NCBI RefSeq assembly: GCF_016219575.1
Contig: NZ_JACRMG010000040.1
Coordinates: 124,001-188,000 of the forward strand
Length of the DNA stretch: 64,000 bases
Reading direction: 5' to 3'
Origin: Bradyrhizobium sp.
Lineage (GTDB): Bacteria; Pseudomonadota; Alphaproteobacteria; Rhizobiales; Xanthobacteraceae
The notes beneath the pieces were generated by a model. The model saw only the letters and a list, made by a program, of their open reading frames with translations. It searched no databases and was not told the origin of the DNA. Shown here one piece after another: positions 33,692 to 45,334 of this stretch (the first letter of the stretch is position 1; each line of letters begins with the position of its first letter). The position numbers were made by a program, and so were the translations under genes.

Positions 33692-33886
33692 ATGAGCAAC
33701 GCGTATCCGCAACCGGCCGGGCAGGATTCCCGGCACCCAACCTCATTTCATCACGACGAAGATAGCGACTGGGATGCCGGCATGGAGCACGACGTCGTGT
33801 CCCTGCTCGAGGAAAATGCACGGCTCCGTGCACTTGTGGTGCGACTTTCCGATCTCGTGCTCAAGAGCGTCGTCGACCAGAAATAG
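33692..33886 (+). CDS. Small hypothetical protein with C-terminal helix, 64 residues
   Basis: The product MSNAYPQPAGQ... is polar in its first half and ends in an acidic-then-leucine-rich helix (VVSLLEENARLRALVVRLSDLVL) compatible with a short coiled coil. GGGG stands 8 to 9 bases before the ATG. I cannot assign a family. It converges with the LtrA-like gene, leaving 9 bp between. Confidence 0.55.
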   Translation: MSNAYPQPAGQDSRHPTSFHHDEDSDWDAGMEHDVVSLLEENARLRALVVRLSDLVLKSVVDQK

Positions 33887-33895
33887 CACAACGCT

Positions 33896-35071
33896 TCAAG
33901 GCTTCGAGCGCAGCGACAGCGTTTCCCAGACCGCGACCATGATCATGATCGCGGTGGTGGCGATCGACAGCCATAGCGGCGACAAATCGCGGCCGAACCA
34001 GCCGACGGCTGCGAGCGCAACGATGCCGGCGCCGTGGGACAGTTGCAGGAAGCCGCGGATCGCGTGCTTGAACAGGATGGTGCCGACCAGGAACAACAGC
34101 GGGCCGCCGACTGCGGCCAGCACGGTCGTGCTGTCGGCATGGCCGCCCGGATGCTTGAGCACGAGTTCGTCGGCGACGGCGGCAAGGATGATGCCGGCGA
34201 CGATCGGCATGTGCAGATAGGTGTAGGCGAGACGCGCCACCCGCCCGGATTCGGCGGACCTGGTGATCATCTCGGCGCCGGCCTCCGCACCCCTGTGGAA
34301 ATAAATCCACCAGATCGCGATGCTGCCTGTCAGCGACGAGAGAAACGCGGCAGTGTTCTCGTGGGTCCATGACAGCTCGGCAAAGGTCGCGCCCTGGACG
34401 ACGATGCCTTCGCCGAGCGCAATGATGATGAAGAGGGAGCAGCGCTCCGCCATGTGGCCGCCCTCGACGGCCCAGGCCTCAACCGACGAAAATCCCAGCC
34501 CTGGCGTCCAGAACCTCACCGCTGCCGAGAGGTATTCGATGGCAAGCGCCACGATCCAGAAATAGAGCCGGGTCTCTCCCTCGGCGAGCCCGCCGAGAAT
34601 CCAGAACAGGGCGGAGAAGGAGAGCCAGGCCAGGATGCGGGTCGCATTGTGGCGAACCGGTGTCCGGTGCTTCGGTGTCACCAACAGCCAGAATGCCGTG
34701 CGGCCGACCTGCATGGCGGCATAGGCGCTCGCAAACCACGGGCCACGCTCCTCGAACGCCTTCGGGATCGACGTCGACAGCACAAGCCCGCCGAGCATCA
34801 ACAGGAACAGCAGGATGCGAACCGGGGTCTGCTCGGGGTCGAGCCAGTTGGTGACCCAGGTGGTGTAGACCCAGACCCACCACACCGCGAGGAACAGCAG
34901 CGTGACCTGCAGCGCGCCCAATGGCGTCAGGTGATGCAGCAGCGAATGTGACAGCTGCGTGATGGCAAAGACGAAGACGAGATCGAAGAACAGCTCGGCA
35001 TTGGTGACGCGGGCGTGCCGGTCCGGCACCAGCACGCGGAACATCGCGCCGCGTGGATTGTCCGCCGTCAT
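33896..35071 (-). CDS. Low temperature requirement protein A (LtrA) family membrane protein
   Basis: The 391-residue polytopic protein has about ten transmembrane helices. The LtrA family start is present as NAELFFDLVFVFAITQLSHSLLHHL. AERCSLFIIIALGEGIVVQGATF in the middle matches the family's conserved E-R-x2-L-x2-I-x-L-G-E-x-I segment. The name comes from a Listeria cold-growth mutant; the transported substrate or activity is unknown. It lies 24 bp downstream of bolA on the same strand, so it may be co-transcribed with it. Confidence 0.9.
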   Translation of the reverse strand: MTADNPRGAMFRVLVPDRHARVTNAELFFDLVFVFAITQLSHSLLHHLTPLGALQVTLLFLAVWWVWVYTTWVTNWLDPEQTPVRILLFLLMLGGLVLSTSIPKAFEERGPWFASAYAAMQVGRTAFWLLVTPKHRTPVRHNATRILAWLSFSALFWILGGLAEGETRLYFWIVALAIEYLSAAVRFWTPGLGFSSVEAWAVEGGHMAERCSLFIIIALGEGIVVQGATFAELSWTHENTAAFLSSLTGSIAIWWIYFHRGAEAGAEMITRSAESGRVARLAYTYLHMPIVAGIILAAVADELVLKHPGGHADSTTVLAAVGGPLLFLVGTILFKHAIRGFLQLSHGAGIVALAAVGWFGRDLSPLWLSIATTAIMIMVAVWETLSLRSKP

Positions 35072-35095
35072 GGCCCTGCCCCCGTGTCCCGGCGT

Positions 35096-35332
35096 TCAGC
35101 CCTCGGGCACGCCGGTTTGCAGGGCGAGTGCGTGCAGCACGCCGCCCATCTGGCCCTTCAGCGACTGGTAGACGATCTGGTGCTGTTGCACACGGGACTT
35201 GCCGCGGAAAGATTCCGAGATCACGGTTGCCGCATAGTGGTCGCCATCGCCGGCCAGATCCCGGATCGTCACCTCGGCGTCGGGAATCGCTGCCTTGATC
35301 ATCGATTCGATATCGTGGGCGTCCATCGGCAT
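35096..35332 (-). CDS. bolA: BolA-family protein
   Basis: This 78-residue protein has the BolA fold: IKAAIPDAEVTIRDLAGDGDHYAATVIS, then SRVQQHQIVYQSL with the conserved His used in cluster sharing with monothiol glutaredoxins, and a short C-terminal helix. The first of two close ATGs is used, 9 bases after AAGGAGG. BolA-Grx4 complexes bind [2Fe-2S] clusters; the grxD gene lies 5 kb away on the same strand. Confidence 0.94.
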   Translation of the reverse strand: MPMDAHDIESMIKAAIPDAEVTIRDLAGDGDHYAATVISESFRGKSRVQQHQIVYQSLKGQMGGVLHALALQTGVPEG

Positions 35333-35516
35333 TCCAGCAGACCTCCTTGGGGGTTTCGAATCAGGGCCGGATCGCGCGGCCGAGATGGCCGAACCTAGCG
35401 CGGACGGCCTTCTAGGTCACGTATCCCGATACTATATTGCGGCGGCCCAAGGTTTGGAATCTGCCCAATTGTCCCGCATCGATCACGACGGGCTGATCAA
35501 AAAAGGCACAAAATCC

Positions 35517-35876
35517 ATGAAACTCCCCGGTCCGGACCATCCGATAACGATCACGCCCAATCCGAAGCGGGTCCGCGTCTCCGCCGGCTCCGTGGTCATC
35601 GCCGACACCACCCATGCGCTGACCCTGAAGGAGGCACGCTATCCCGCCGTGCAATATGTGCCGCGCACCGATGCCAACACGGCGCTGCTGGAGCGCACCG
35701 AACGGGTGACGCACTGCCCCTACAAGGGGGACGCGAACTACTTTTCCATCAAGGCCAACGGCACGACGCTGCAGAACGCGATCTGGACCTACGAGGACCC
35801 GTATCCCGCGATGGCGGAGATTGCGGGATACTTGGCGTTCTACCCGGACAGAGTGAAGGTCGAGGAAGTGGGGTGA
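35517..35876 (+). CDS. DUF427 domain protein
   Basis: This 119-residue protein is a single DUF427 domain: KRVRVSAGSVVIADTTHALTLKEARYPAVQYVPRTD, then THCPYKGDANYFSI and AIWTYEDPYPAMAEIAGYLAFYPDRV. The CPYKG motif marks the family, whose function is unknown. The ATG at 35517 gives the canonical N-terminus; the frame stays open upstream but the extra codons are not family-like. Confidence 0.88.
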   Translation: MKLPGPDHPITITPNPKRVRVSAGSVVIADTTHALTLKEARYPAVQYVPRTDANTALLERTERVTHCPYKGDANYFSIKANGTTLQNAIWTYEDPYPAMAEIAGYLAFYPDRVKVEEVG

Positions 35877-35885
35877 GAGAAATGG

Positions 35886-35954
35886 ATTGCTTCGTCGCGG
35901 AGCCTGTCATCGGGCGCGCGTTCGCGCGACCCGTTGGCTCCTCGCAATGACGGC
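35886..35954. repeat. Dispersed repeat, copy A, left of the acyltransferase gene
   Basis: This copy reads ATTGCTTC...GCGGAGCCTGTCATC, GGGCGCGCGTTCGCGCGACCC, GTTGGCTC...CGCAATGACGGC. It is nearly identical to the reverse complement of 37262-37325, apart from two 3-bp insertions and one substitution. It is a common repeat of Bradyrhizobium-type genomes. Confidence 0.8.
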
Positions 35955-36062
35955 GGCTCGCTGAAACGTCACTGATTCCGGTGCGTACCTGCCTGGTTAG
36001 GTCTTGCTGAAACCGGTTCTCGCTGCGAGATTTGACCGGCAAAAGAGCCTGCCCGGGGGTCC

Positions 36063-37244
36063 ATGACTACCGTTTCACCTGTTGTGGCCGACGCGCACGC
36101 CGCGCCGAGGGCCAAGTCGCGCAACCTTTCGCTCGATCGTGCCCGCACCTTTCTGACGCTGGTGGTGCTGCTGCATCATGCCGTGATCCCCTACACATAC
36201 TTTGGGCATTCCGATCCGAAATACTTCTTCGGCTTCGACATGGTCGTGCTGGCCACCGACAGCTTCTTCATGGCGATGTTCTTCTTCCTGTCCGGCCTGT
36301 TTGCATGGTCTGGCATCGCTCGCAAGGGACCGCGCGGCTATCTGGCGGGCCGCCTGCTTCGGCTCGGCCTGCCGTTCGTGATCTGCGCTTTCACGGTCAT
36401 TCCGCTCGCCTATTACGCCATCTCGCTGCGGCACCATCCCGAGATCGGCTTTGCGGAGTACTATTGGAACATGGTCACGAAGGGCCCGTGGCCGAGCGGA
36501 CCCATCTGGTTTCTCTGGGTCCTGTTCGCCTTCGACCTGGTAGCTTGTCTGCTGTATCGGCTGTCACCCAACCTGCTCGATCCCATCAATCGCCTCTCGC
36601 TGCACGGCCGGCGCCGGCCCGCAGTGTTCTTCGCGGTCATGCTCGCCGTTACCGCTGCGTTCTACGTTCCCGGCCTGGTTCACTACGGACCGAGCAGCTG
36701 GTTCGAATTCGGGCCGTTCTCGGTGCAGCACGGCCGCGTGATGCTCTATGCGAGCTACTTCTTCTTCGGCGCCGGCATCGGCGTTGCGAACATGGATCGC
36801 GGCCTGCTCGCGGCGGACGGCCGGATGGCAAGGGTCAGCTGGGACTGGATGGTGCTCGCGATCGTGCCGTATTGCCTGCTCTGGGGGCTGATCTTCATCA
36901 AGCGCGAGATACTGGGGAATCCGTCGCCGCTGCCGGACTGGTATGAGGCGATCTATGCCATCTGCTTCACCGTCTTCAGCGTCGCCATCATGTTCCTGAT
37001 CCTGGCGTTTTTTCAAAGGTTCAAGCATTCGGGCACAGCCATGCTGCTCGACCCGATGCAGTCGGACGCCTACGGCATGTTCCTGGTGCACTATCCGATC
37101 GCGCTGTGGCTGGTCTACTGGCTGAATGACTACGGCCTGCACGCCATCATCAAGGCGACGATCGTCTTCGTGCTGACGGTCGCGTTCAGCTGGGCGCTGA
37201 CCCGCGCGCTGCGGCAGATTCCGGGGGCGAGCAAGGTGTTGTGA
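36063..37244 (+). CDS. Acyltransferase 3 family integral membrane protein
   Basis: The 393-residue protein has about ten transmembrane helices. The Acyl_transf_3 motif is at the start: SLDRARTFLTLVVLLHHAVIPYTYFG, with the His of the family in VLLHHAV. GPIWFLWVLFAFDL and FLVHYPIALWLVYWL also fit. Such proteins O-acylate glycans, lipids or antibiotics; the closest kind here is the glucan-modifying OpgC/MdoC-like group. The gene is flanked by an inverted pair of dispersed repeats and sits between bolA and purL on the opposite strand, suggesting it was inserted there. Confidence 0.87.
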   Translation: MTTVSPVVADAHAAPRAKSRNLSLDRARTFLTLVVLLHHAVIPYTYFGHSDPKYFFGFDMVVLATDSFFMAMFFFLSGLFAWSGIARKGPRGYLAGRLLRLGLPFVICAFTVIPLAYYAISLRHHPEIGFAEYYWNMVTKGPWPSGPIWFLWVLFAFDLVACLLYRLSPNLLDPINRLSLHGRRRPAVFFAVMLAVTAAFYVPGLVHYGPSSWFEFGPFSVQHGRVMLYASYFFFGAGIGVANMDRGLLAADGRMARVSWDWMVLAIVPYCLLWGLIFIKREILGNPSPLPDWYEAIYAICFTVFSVAIMFLILAFFQRFKHSGTAMLLDPMQSDAYGMFLVHYPIALWLVYWLNDYGLHAIIKATIVFVLTVAFSWALTRALRQIPGASKVL

Positions 37245-37261
37245 CGGCGCGCTGTCTCTAT

Positions 37262-37325
37262 GCCGTCATTGCGAGCCAACGGGTCGCGCGAATGCGCGCC
37301 CGATGACAGGCTCCGCGAAGCAATT
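37262..37325. repeat. Dispersed repeat, copy B, inverted relative to copy A
   Basis: This is the reverse complement of the 35886-35954 copy: GCCGTCATTGCGAGCCAACGGG, TCGCGCGAATGCGCGCCCGA, TGACAGGCTCCGCGAAGCAATT. It lies between the convergent acyltransferase and purL genes. Confidence 0.8.
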
Positions 37326-37343
37326 CTCGCGATGACGGCGGAA

Positions 37344-39554
<2,211 letters not shown>

Positions 39555-39714
39555 GAGGCCCGTAATAGGAAGTCCGGAGGGGCTGGAAAAGGCCTTTTAG
39601 GGGGCATTTTCCCGCTGTCCAGAGCTTTGCAGAGGGGTGCCGCAGGAACGCGGTTTGCCTATTGGCCAAGGATCGGATTTAAGGGCCCAAATCCTGAATT
39701 GAAGGCCCATTTTC

Positions 39715-40194
39715 GTGAACGAGCTTCCCCAAAACGCATTCAACCTCCGCCCCGACGTACACACCGAAACCGAGGGCGAATTCAAGGGATGGCGCACCTG
39801 GACCCGGGACGCCTTCGAGACCCATAACGGGCCGTTCTGGCACCGCATGGACGAGACCGGAAAGGTGCAATGCGTCTTCCGGGTCGAGAAGAAGCACCTC
39901 AACGGCCAGCGCAACGTCCATGGCGGCTGCTACATGGCCTTTGCCGACTACTGCCTGTTCGCGATCGCCTCGGCGCATTTGCGGGGCCCAGGCGTGACCG
40001 TGGGCTTTTCCTGCGAATTCCTCGACGCGGCACATGAGGGCGAGCTGATCGAATGCGACGGCGAGGTCACGCGCGCCGGCGGCTCGCTGATCTTCCTGCG
40101 CGGCACGCTGCGTTCGGGCGAGCGCAAGCTGTTCACCTTCTCCGGCACCATCAAGCGGGTGAAGTGGAAGAAGCCGCCCGCGGCCGGCGCATAG
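39715..40194 (+). CDS. PaaI-type hotdog thioesterase
   Basis: This 159-residue hotdog-fold protein has the motif NVHGGCYMAFADYCLF, which carries the conserved H-G-G and catalytic Asp of the PaaI/4HBT family, followed by GVTVGFSCEFLDAAHEGELIECDGEV. It probably hydrolyses an acyl-CoA, but the substrate is unknown. Translation begins at a GTG. It is divergent from purL with a 160-bp intergenic region. Confidence 0.87.
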   Translation: MNELPQNAFNLRPDVHTETEGEFKGWRTWTRDAFETHNGPFWHRMDETGKVQCVFRVEKKHLNGQRNVHGGCYMAFADYCLFAIASAHLRGPGVTVGFSCEFLDAAHEGELIECDGEVTRAGGSLIFLRGTLRSGERKLFTFSGTIKRVKWKKPPAAGA

Positions 40195-40267
40195 CCATGC
40201 AGCTTGCCGCCTTGTGTGCTCCCCGTCGATAAGTCCATAAAGGCTGGGGAGCGCCGGGAAGAACAAG

Positions 40268-41254
40268 TTGCCGAAGAGCACAGCACTCAGCGAGATCGAA
40301 GCGGCGCCTGCGCCGCAGCCCGCCCCTTCCCCCGTCGAGCCGCGGCAACACCATTGGCGCGACTACGTGCTGTTGCTGGCGCTGGCATGCTGCTGGAGCT
40401 CCACCTATCCGCTGACCAAGATCGGACTGGGGTCGATCCCGCCGATCACCTTCATCTCGGCGCGCTCGCTGATCGCAGCCGCCTTCCTCATCGCGGTGTT
40501 GCGCTTCCGCGGACTGCGCCTGCTGACGGATGCGAAGGCGTGGAAGCTGTTTGCGCAACAGCAGACCATCAACTCGACCATTCCGTTCCTGATGATCACC
40601 TGGGCGCAGCAATACGTGCCGGCAGCGACCACGGTGGTGCTGGCCTCGACCACGCCGATCTTCGCATTCCTGATCACCTGGGGCATCACCCGCCACGAGC
40701 CGGCGACGCTGCTCAAACTCGTTGGCGCGATCCTCGGGCTTGGCGGCACCGCCGCGATCATCGGCCTCGATGCGCTCGGCGGCCTGTCCAGCGACATCGT
40801 CGCGGAGATGGCGATCCTGCTCGCCACCGTCTCCTTTGCCTGCGCGACGATCTTTGGCTTGCGGCTGTCGGACTACGATCCGATGGTGGTGGCGGCGGGC
40901 TCGCTGCTGTTCGGCGGCTGCGTGCTGTTGCCATTGTCGCTGATCATCGATCACCCCTGGACCCTGCGGCCGACGCCGGAAGCGCTGGCGGCGGCCTTCA
41001 CCATGGGGATATTCTCCAGCGCGCTCGGACTGATGCTGTTCTACATGTGCCTGCAGCGGCTCGGCACGCTCACGACGAATGCGCAAGGATATCTGCGCAT
41101 CCCGATCGGCGTCGGCCTGTCGGTGCTGCTGCTCGGCGAAGCCGTTCCGACGAATCTCGCGCTCGGCCTCGTGCTGGTCATGGCTGGTGTGGCAGCGATG
41201 ACCGTGCCGGGCGATGCGTTCAGGGTCGCGATGCGACGGCTGCGCGGCGAGTAG
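40268..41254 (+). CDS. EamA-family (DMT superfamily) transporter
   Basis: This 328-residue protein has ten predicted transmembrane helices in two EamA repeats: LLLALACCWSSTYPLTKIGLGSIPP opens the first and IVAEMAILLATVSFACATIFGLRL the second. A 30-residue Pro/Gln-rich cytoplasmic tail precedes helix 1. These carriers usually export amino acids or metabolites. The start codon is TTG with no clear ribosome-binding site. It follows the thioesterase gene by 73 bp and converges with the TctC-type gene. Confidence 0.88.
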   Translation: MPKSTALSEIEAAPAPQPAPSPVEPRQHHWRDYVLLLALACCWSSTYPLTKIGLGSIPPITFISARSLIAAAFLIAVLRFRGLRLLTDAKAWKLFAQQQTINSTIPFLMITWAQQYVPAATTVVLASTTPIFAFLITWGITRHEPATLLKLVGAILGLGGTAAIIGLDALGGLSSDIVAEMAILLATVSFACATIFGLRLSDYDPMVVAAGSLLFGGCVLLPLSLIIDHPWTLRPTPEALAAAFTMGIFSSALGLMLFYMCLQRLGTLTTNAQGYLRIPIGVGLSVLLLGEAVPTNLALGLVLVMAGVAAMTVPGDAFRVAMRRLRGE

Positions 41255-41258
41255 AACG

Positions 41259-42230
41259 CTACTTCTGATCCCCGGGATCGGCGAGCAGCTTCCGGAATTT
41301 CTCGACGTCGCGCGTGACGAGTTGTTGCAGCACGTCGGGCGTCTGCTCGCCGGCGGCGGGCGCCACGGTCGACAGATCGGCAAAGCGCTTCTTCACCGGC
41401 TCGCTTTCGACCGCCGTCTTCGCCGCCGCATTGAGCTTCGCGATGATATCGGCCGGCGTGCCCTTGGGTGCGAACAGGCCGTTCCAGCCCTGCGCCTCGA
41501 AATCCGGCAAGCCCGCTTCCGCCGACGTCGGCAGCTCCGGCAGCGAGGCGAGCCGCACATTTGCGCCGACGACGAGGCCCTTCACCAGCTTCTCGTTGAT
41601 CGGCTGCGCGACCGAGGCAGCAGCATCGCAGACGCCGTCGATCTGGCCGCCGATCGCATCCGTCAGCGCGGGCGCCGCACCGCGATAGCCGACCAGCGTC
41701 ACGTCAACGCCCGCAGCATGCGCAAAGGCCTTGCAGATCAGGAAATTCGAGGAGCCGACGCCGGCATGGCCGAGATTGACCTTGCCGGGATTGGCTTTGG
41801 CCCAGGCGATGAACTCCTGCAGGTTCTTCGCCGGAAAATCCTTGCGCAGCGCGATGATGCCGAAAGTCTTCGCCACCACGGCGATCGGCGCGAACGATTC
41901 CGGCGCAAAGCTCAGCTTGGGATAGATGGTGTAGGCAGCCGCATTGGTGCCGGCGTTGCCGAGCGTGATGGTGTAGCCGTCGGCTTCCGCGCGGGCGACA
42001 CGCGCCAGCGCGATCGACCCGCCGGCGCCGCCGACATTCTCGATCACCACGGGCTGGCCGAGCGCGATCGTCATTTGTTCGGCGACCGTGCGCGCGATCA
42101 CGTCGGATGTGCCGCCAGCCGCAAACGGCACGACCAAAGTGACGGGCCGGGAGGGAAAGTTCTGCGCTTCCGCGGACACGCCTGCCAGCATCAGCAATAT
42201 CCCGGCAAGGACGTTTCGCTTCAAATTCAT
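41259..42230 (-). CDS. Tripartite tricarboxylate transporter substrate-binding protein (Bug/TctC family)
   Basis: This 323-residue periplasmic protein has a signal peptide cut after AEAQ. The Bug signature follows: NFPSRPVTLVVPFAAGGTSDVIAR, then PVVIENVGGAGGSIALARVARAEADGYT. The carboxylate-binding loops are normal. The ligand is unknown and no tctA/tctB partner genes are adjacent, which is common for the expanded Bug families. The start at 42230 follows GGGAG and gives a proper signal peptide, whereas the longer frame does not. Confidence 0.9.
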   Translation of the reverse strand: MNLKRNVLAGILLMLAGVSAEAQNFPSRPVTLVVPFAAGGTSDVIARTVAEQMTIALGQPVVIENVGGAGGSIALARVARAEADGYTITLGNAGTNAAAYTIYPKLSFAPESFAPIAVVAKTFGIIALRKDFPAKNLQEFIAWAKANPGKVNLGHAGVGSSNFLICKAFAHAAGVDVTLVGYRGAAPALTDAIGGQIDGVCDAAASVAQPINEKLVKGLVVGANVRLASLPELPTSAEAGLPDFEAQGWNGLFAPKGTPADIIAKLNAAAKTAVESEPVKKRFADLSTVAPAAGEQTPDVLQQLVTRDVEKFRKLLADPGDQK

Positions 42231-42301
42231 CTCTCCCACAGACAGCCGCCGCCGGCACAGATATCGCTTTGCTGGTTGCAGCGCGACGAGCCAAGCCCAA
42301 A

Positions 42302-42847
42302 TCAATTTGCCACCGCGTTACCTTCGCGAACGGAGCAAGTCGTTCCACCCACGTTGATCGACTGAACCTCGTAAGTGATCCGGCTGTCGTTCATATCTTT
42401 CCAGACGCTGGGACCGCCGGAACGCCCATACACCACCGAGGCGGAGCAGCTTGTGAACGACGGATCGAAGGTCACGACCAGGCGCCGCGCGAAGCCGCTA
42501 TAAACCCCGGTTCCCACCAACCGGTCACCCTGGAAATTGGGAGTACCCTCGGAAGCACCTTCGCCAGGGCCCCGTTCGAAATCCTTGCGGCCCGAATATC
42601 TCGGGTTGTTGATGCTATTTCTACCCTTCACGAATACGCGCCCGGCGCCACTGACATACACCAGGCGTTCGCGCACGATCGTCGGGTTGGAGGCGGCGCC
42701 ATCGGATCTTTTCTGGGTGACCTGCTCGGTCCAGCCGACAACAACGGACTTGCCATAGAGCTGCTTCGGCGCCGCGTTGGCGTCCAACGCCGGCAAGCCA
42801 ACAGCCATTAGAAGCCCGAGCCACGCACCGGTCTTGGTCCCAACCAT
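42302..42847 (-). CDS. Secreted hypothetical protein, 181 residues
   Basis: The product has a signal peptide (GAWLGLLMAVGLPALDANA), then a soluble domain with two cysteines near the C-terminus (FTSCSAS and GGTTCSVREG) that could form a disulfide. GAGGAGG lies six bases before the ATG at 42847. I do not recognise a family. The repeated VYVSGAGRVFVKG-like strands suggest a beta-rich fold. It lies between the TctC-type gene and purQ on the same strand. Confidence 0.65.
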   Translation of the reverse strand: MVGTKTGAWLGLLMAVGLPALDANAAPKQLYGKSVVVGWTEQVTQKRSDGAASNPTIVRERLVYVSGAGRVFVKGRNSINNPRYSGRKDFERGPGEGASEGTPNFQGDRLVGTGVYSGFARRLVVTFDPSFTSCSASVVYGRSGGPSVWKDMNDSRITYEVQSINVGGTTCSVREGNAVAN

Positions 42848-42924
42848 TGACGGCCTCCTCATCAATGCTGTTGGGCAGATGATGCAGTCAAGGCAGGGTC
42901 CAGGCAAGAGCGACTGCGCCCGTC

Positions 42925-43626
42925 TCAGGCCGCCTGCTCCAGGTGCTGCACCAGCCCGGCGAAAAGGCCGCGGCCGTCGGTGCAGCCCATGATGTCTTCG
43001 ACGTGGTTTTCCGGATGCGGCATCATGCCGAGCACGTTGCCGCGCTCGCTGACGATGCCGGCGATGGAATTGGCGGCGCCGTTGATGTTGGAGGCCTCGT
43101 CCACCACGCCCTCCGCCGAGCAGTAGCGATAGAGCACCCGCCCCTCGCCCTCGAGCCGCTTCAGCGTTTCCTCATCGGCCTCGTAATTGCCTTCGCCATG
43201 GGCGACCGGCACGCGGATCACCTGCCCGGCATTGTAGCCGCGCGTGAACGGCGTGTCGGAACGCTCCACGCGCAGATGCACGTCATGACAGATGAACTTC
43301 AGCCGCGCGTTGCGCATCAGGACGCCTGGCAAGAGGCCCGCCTCGCAGAGGATCTGAAAGCCGTTGCAGACACCGAGCACGAGGCCGCCCTTGGCGGCGA
43401 AGTCGCGCACCGCGTCCATCACGGGCGCGCGCGCCGCAATGGCGCCGCAGCGCAGATAGTCGCCATAGGAGAAGCCGCCGGGCACCACCACGAGATCGAT
43501 GCCTTTCGGCAGCGCGGTCTCGGCGTGCCAGACCATCGCCGCCTCCTTGCCCGAGGCCAGCTTCAGCGCCCGCGCCATGTCGCGCTCGCGATTGATTCCG
43601 GGGAAGACGAGGACGGCGGATTTCAT
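42925..43626 (-). CDS. purQ: Phosphoribosylformylglycinamidine synthase subunit PurQ
   Basis: This 233-residue class I glutaminase feeds ammonia to PurL. The catalytic Cys is in GLVLGVCNGFQILCEAGLLPG. VLVFPGINRERDMARA and MPHPENHVEDI provide the rest of the triad region. Its ATG follows the purS stop codon directly, so the two are translated together. Confidence 0.97.
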   Translation of the reverse strand: MKSAVLVFPGINRERDMARALKLASGKEAAMVWHAETALPKGIDLVVVPGGFSYGDYLRCGAIAARAPVMDAVRDFAAKGGLVLGVCNGFQILCEAGLLPGVLMRNARLKFICHDVHLRVERSDTPFTRGYNAGQVIRVPVAHGEGNYEADEETLKRLEGEGRVLYRYCSAEGVVDEASNINGAANSIAGIVSERGNVLGMMPHPENHVEDIMGCTDGRGLFAGLVQHLEQAA

Positions 43627-43866
43627 CTAGAGCAGCTCGACCCGATAGTTCTCGATCACGGTGTTCGCCAGCAGCTTGTCGGCGGCGTCCTTCAGTGCGG
43701 CTTCGGCCTTCGCCTTGTCGGCGCCGGCCATCTCGATGTCGAACACCTTGCCCTGGCGTACGCTGGCGACGCCCTCGACGCCGAGCGATTTCAGCGCGCC
43801 TTCGATGGCCTTTCCTTGCGGATCCAGGATGCCGGTCTTCAACGTAACGGTAACGCGTGCCTTCAC
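43627..43866 (-). CDS. purS: Phosphoribosylformylglycinamidine synthase subunit PurS
   Basis: This 79-residue protein starts at GTG (VKARVTVTLKTGILDPQGKA) and carries the PurS pattern IEGALKSLGVEGVASVRQGKVFDIE with ANTVIENYRVE at the end. PurS holds PurQ and PurL together. It lies 17 bp after purC and abuts purQ. Confidence 0.95.
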   Translation of the reverse strand: MKARVTVTLKTGILDPQGKAIEGALKSLGVEGVASVRQGKVFDIEMAGADKAKAEAALKDAADKLLANTVIENYRVELL

Positions 43867-43883
43867 GATCGCTTCCTTAAGAA

Positions 43884-44651
<768 letters not shown>

Positions 44652-45000
44652 TGGGATGTACCGTGTTTTGTTGAAATCCATCGATTTGGTGTGCTCCGGA
44701 TGAACAGGACTGAAGACCCACGACGGAGCTGCCGTGAAGGCCAGGAACCTGAATCGCCCAACGGAAACAGAACAGGAACCGGACCTTTGGGCAACCTAAC
44801 CGATTGGCCTATCCAGCACAATCGACCCGGCCCTTGGGGGGCTAGTTATACCGGGGCGGTTTCCGGGCCGATTCCGTTCGTTTTACCTGCGGCTTAAAAA
44901 CCCGTTGTTCCGCCCCAATCTGACACTTATGTAGGCAGCCGAGAGGGTCGTCGCAATCGGCCGCCCCTCGTCCAAACCGGCAGGGGATCGGAACTCCGAC
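44652..45000. other. Divergent intergenic region between purC and the DUF1476 gene
   Basis: About 350 bp with no credible gene. It must hold the promoters of the purCSQ operon and of the plus-strand gene, but no hexamer pair stands out enough to call. Confidence 0.5.
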
Positions 45001-45324
45001 ATGACGACATTCGACAAGCGCGAAGAGGGTTTTGAGAAGAAGTTTGCCCTCGACGAGGAACAGAAATTCAAGGCCGAAGCCCGCCGCAACCGGCTGCTCG
45101 GCCTGTGGGCCGCCGAAAAGCTCGGAATATCGGGCGATGCCGCCAGCGCCTACGCCAAGGAAGTAGTCGCCGCGGACTTCGAGGAAGCCGGCGATGACGA
45201 CGTGCTCCGCAAGGTAGCCGGAGACTTCGCCAAGAAGGGCGTTGCGATCACGGATGCGGACGTCCGTGCCAAGATGAGCGATCTCATGGCCGTGGCCGCT
45301 GCCCAGGTGAAAGAGGGGAAGTAA
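45001..45324 (+). CDS. DUF1476 protein, zeta-type inhibitor of F1Fo-ATPase
   Basis: This 107-residue helical protein starts MTTFDKREEGFEKKFALDEEQKF, the hallmark of the DUF1476/ATPase inhibitor zeta family characterised in Paracoccus denitrificans, where its N-terminus blocks ATP hydrolysis by F1. The remaining helices (NRLLGLWAAEKLGISG, VVAADFEEAGDDDVLRKVAGDF) form a small bundle. Cytoplasmic, monocistronic. Confidence 0.92.
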   Translation: MTTFDKREEGFEKKFALDEEQKFKAEARRNRLLGLWAAEKLGISGDAASAYAKEVVAADFEEAGDDDVLRKVAGDFAKKGVAITDADVRAKMSDLMAVAAAQVKEGK

Positions 45325-45334
45325 CGGTCTCCGC

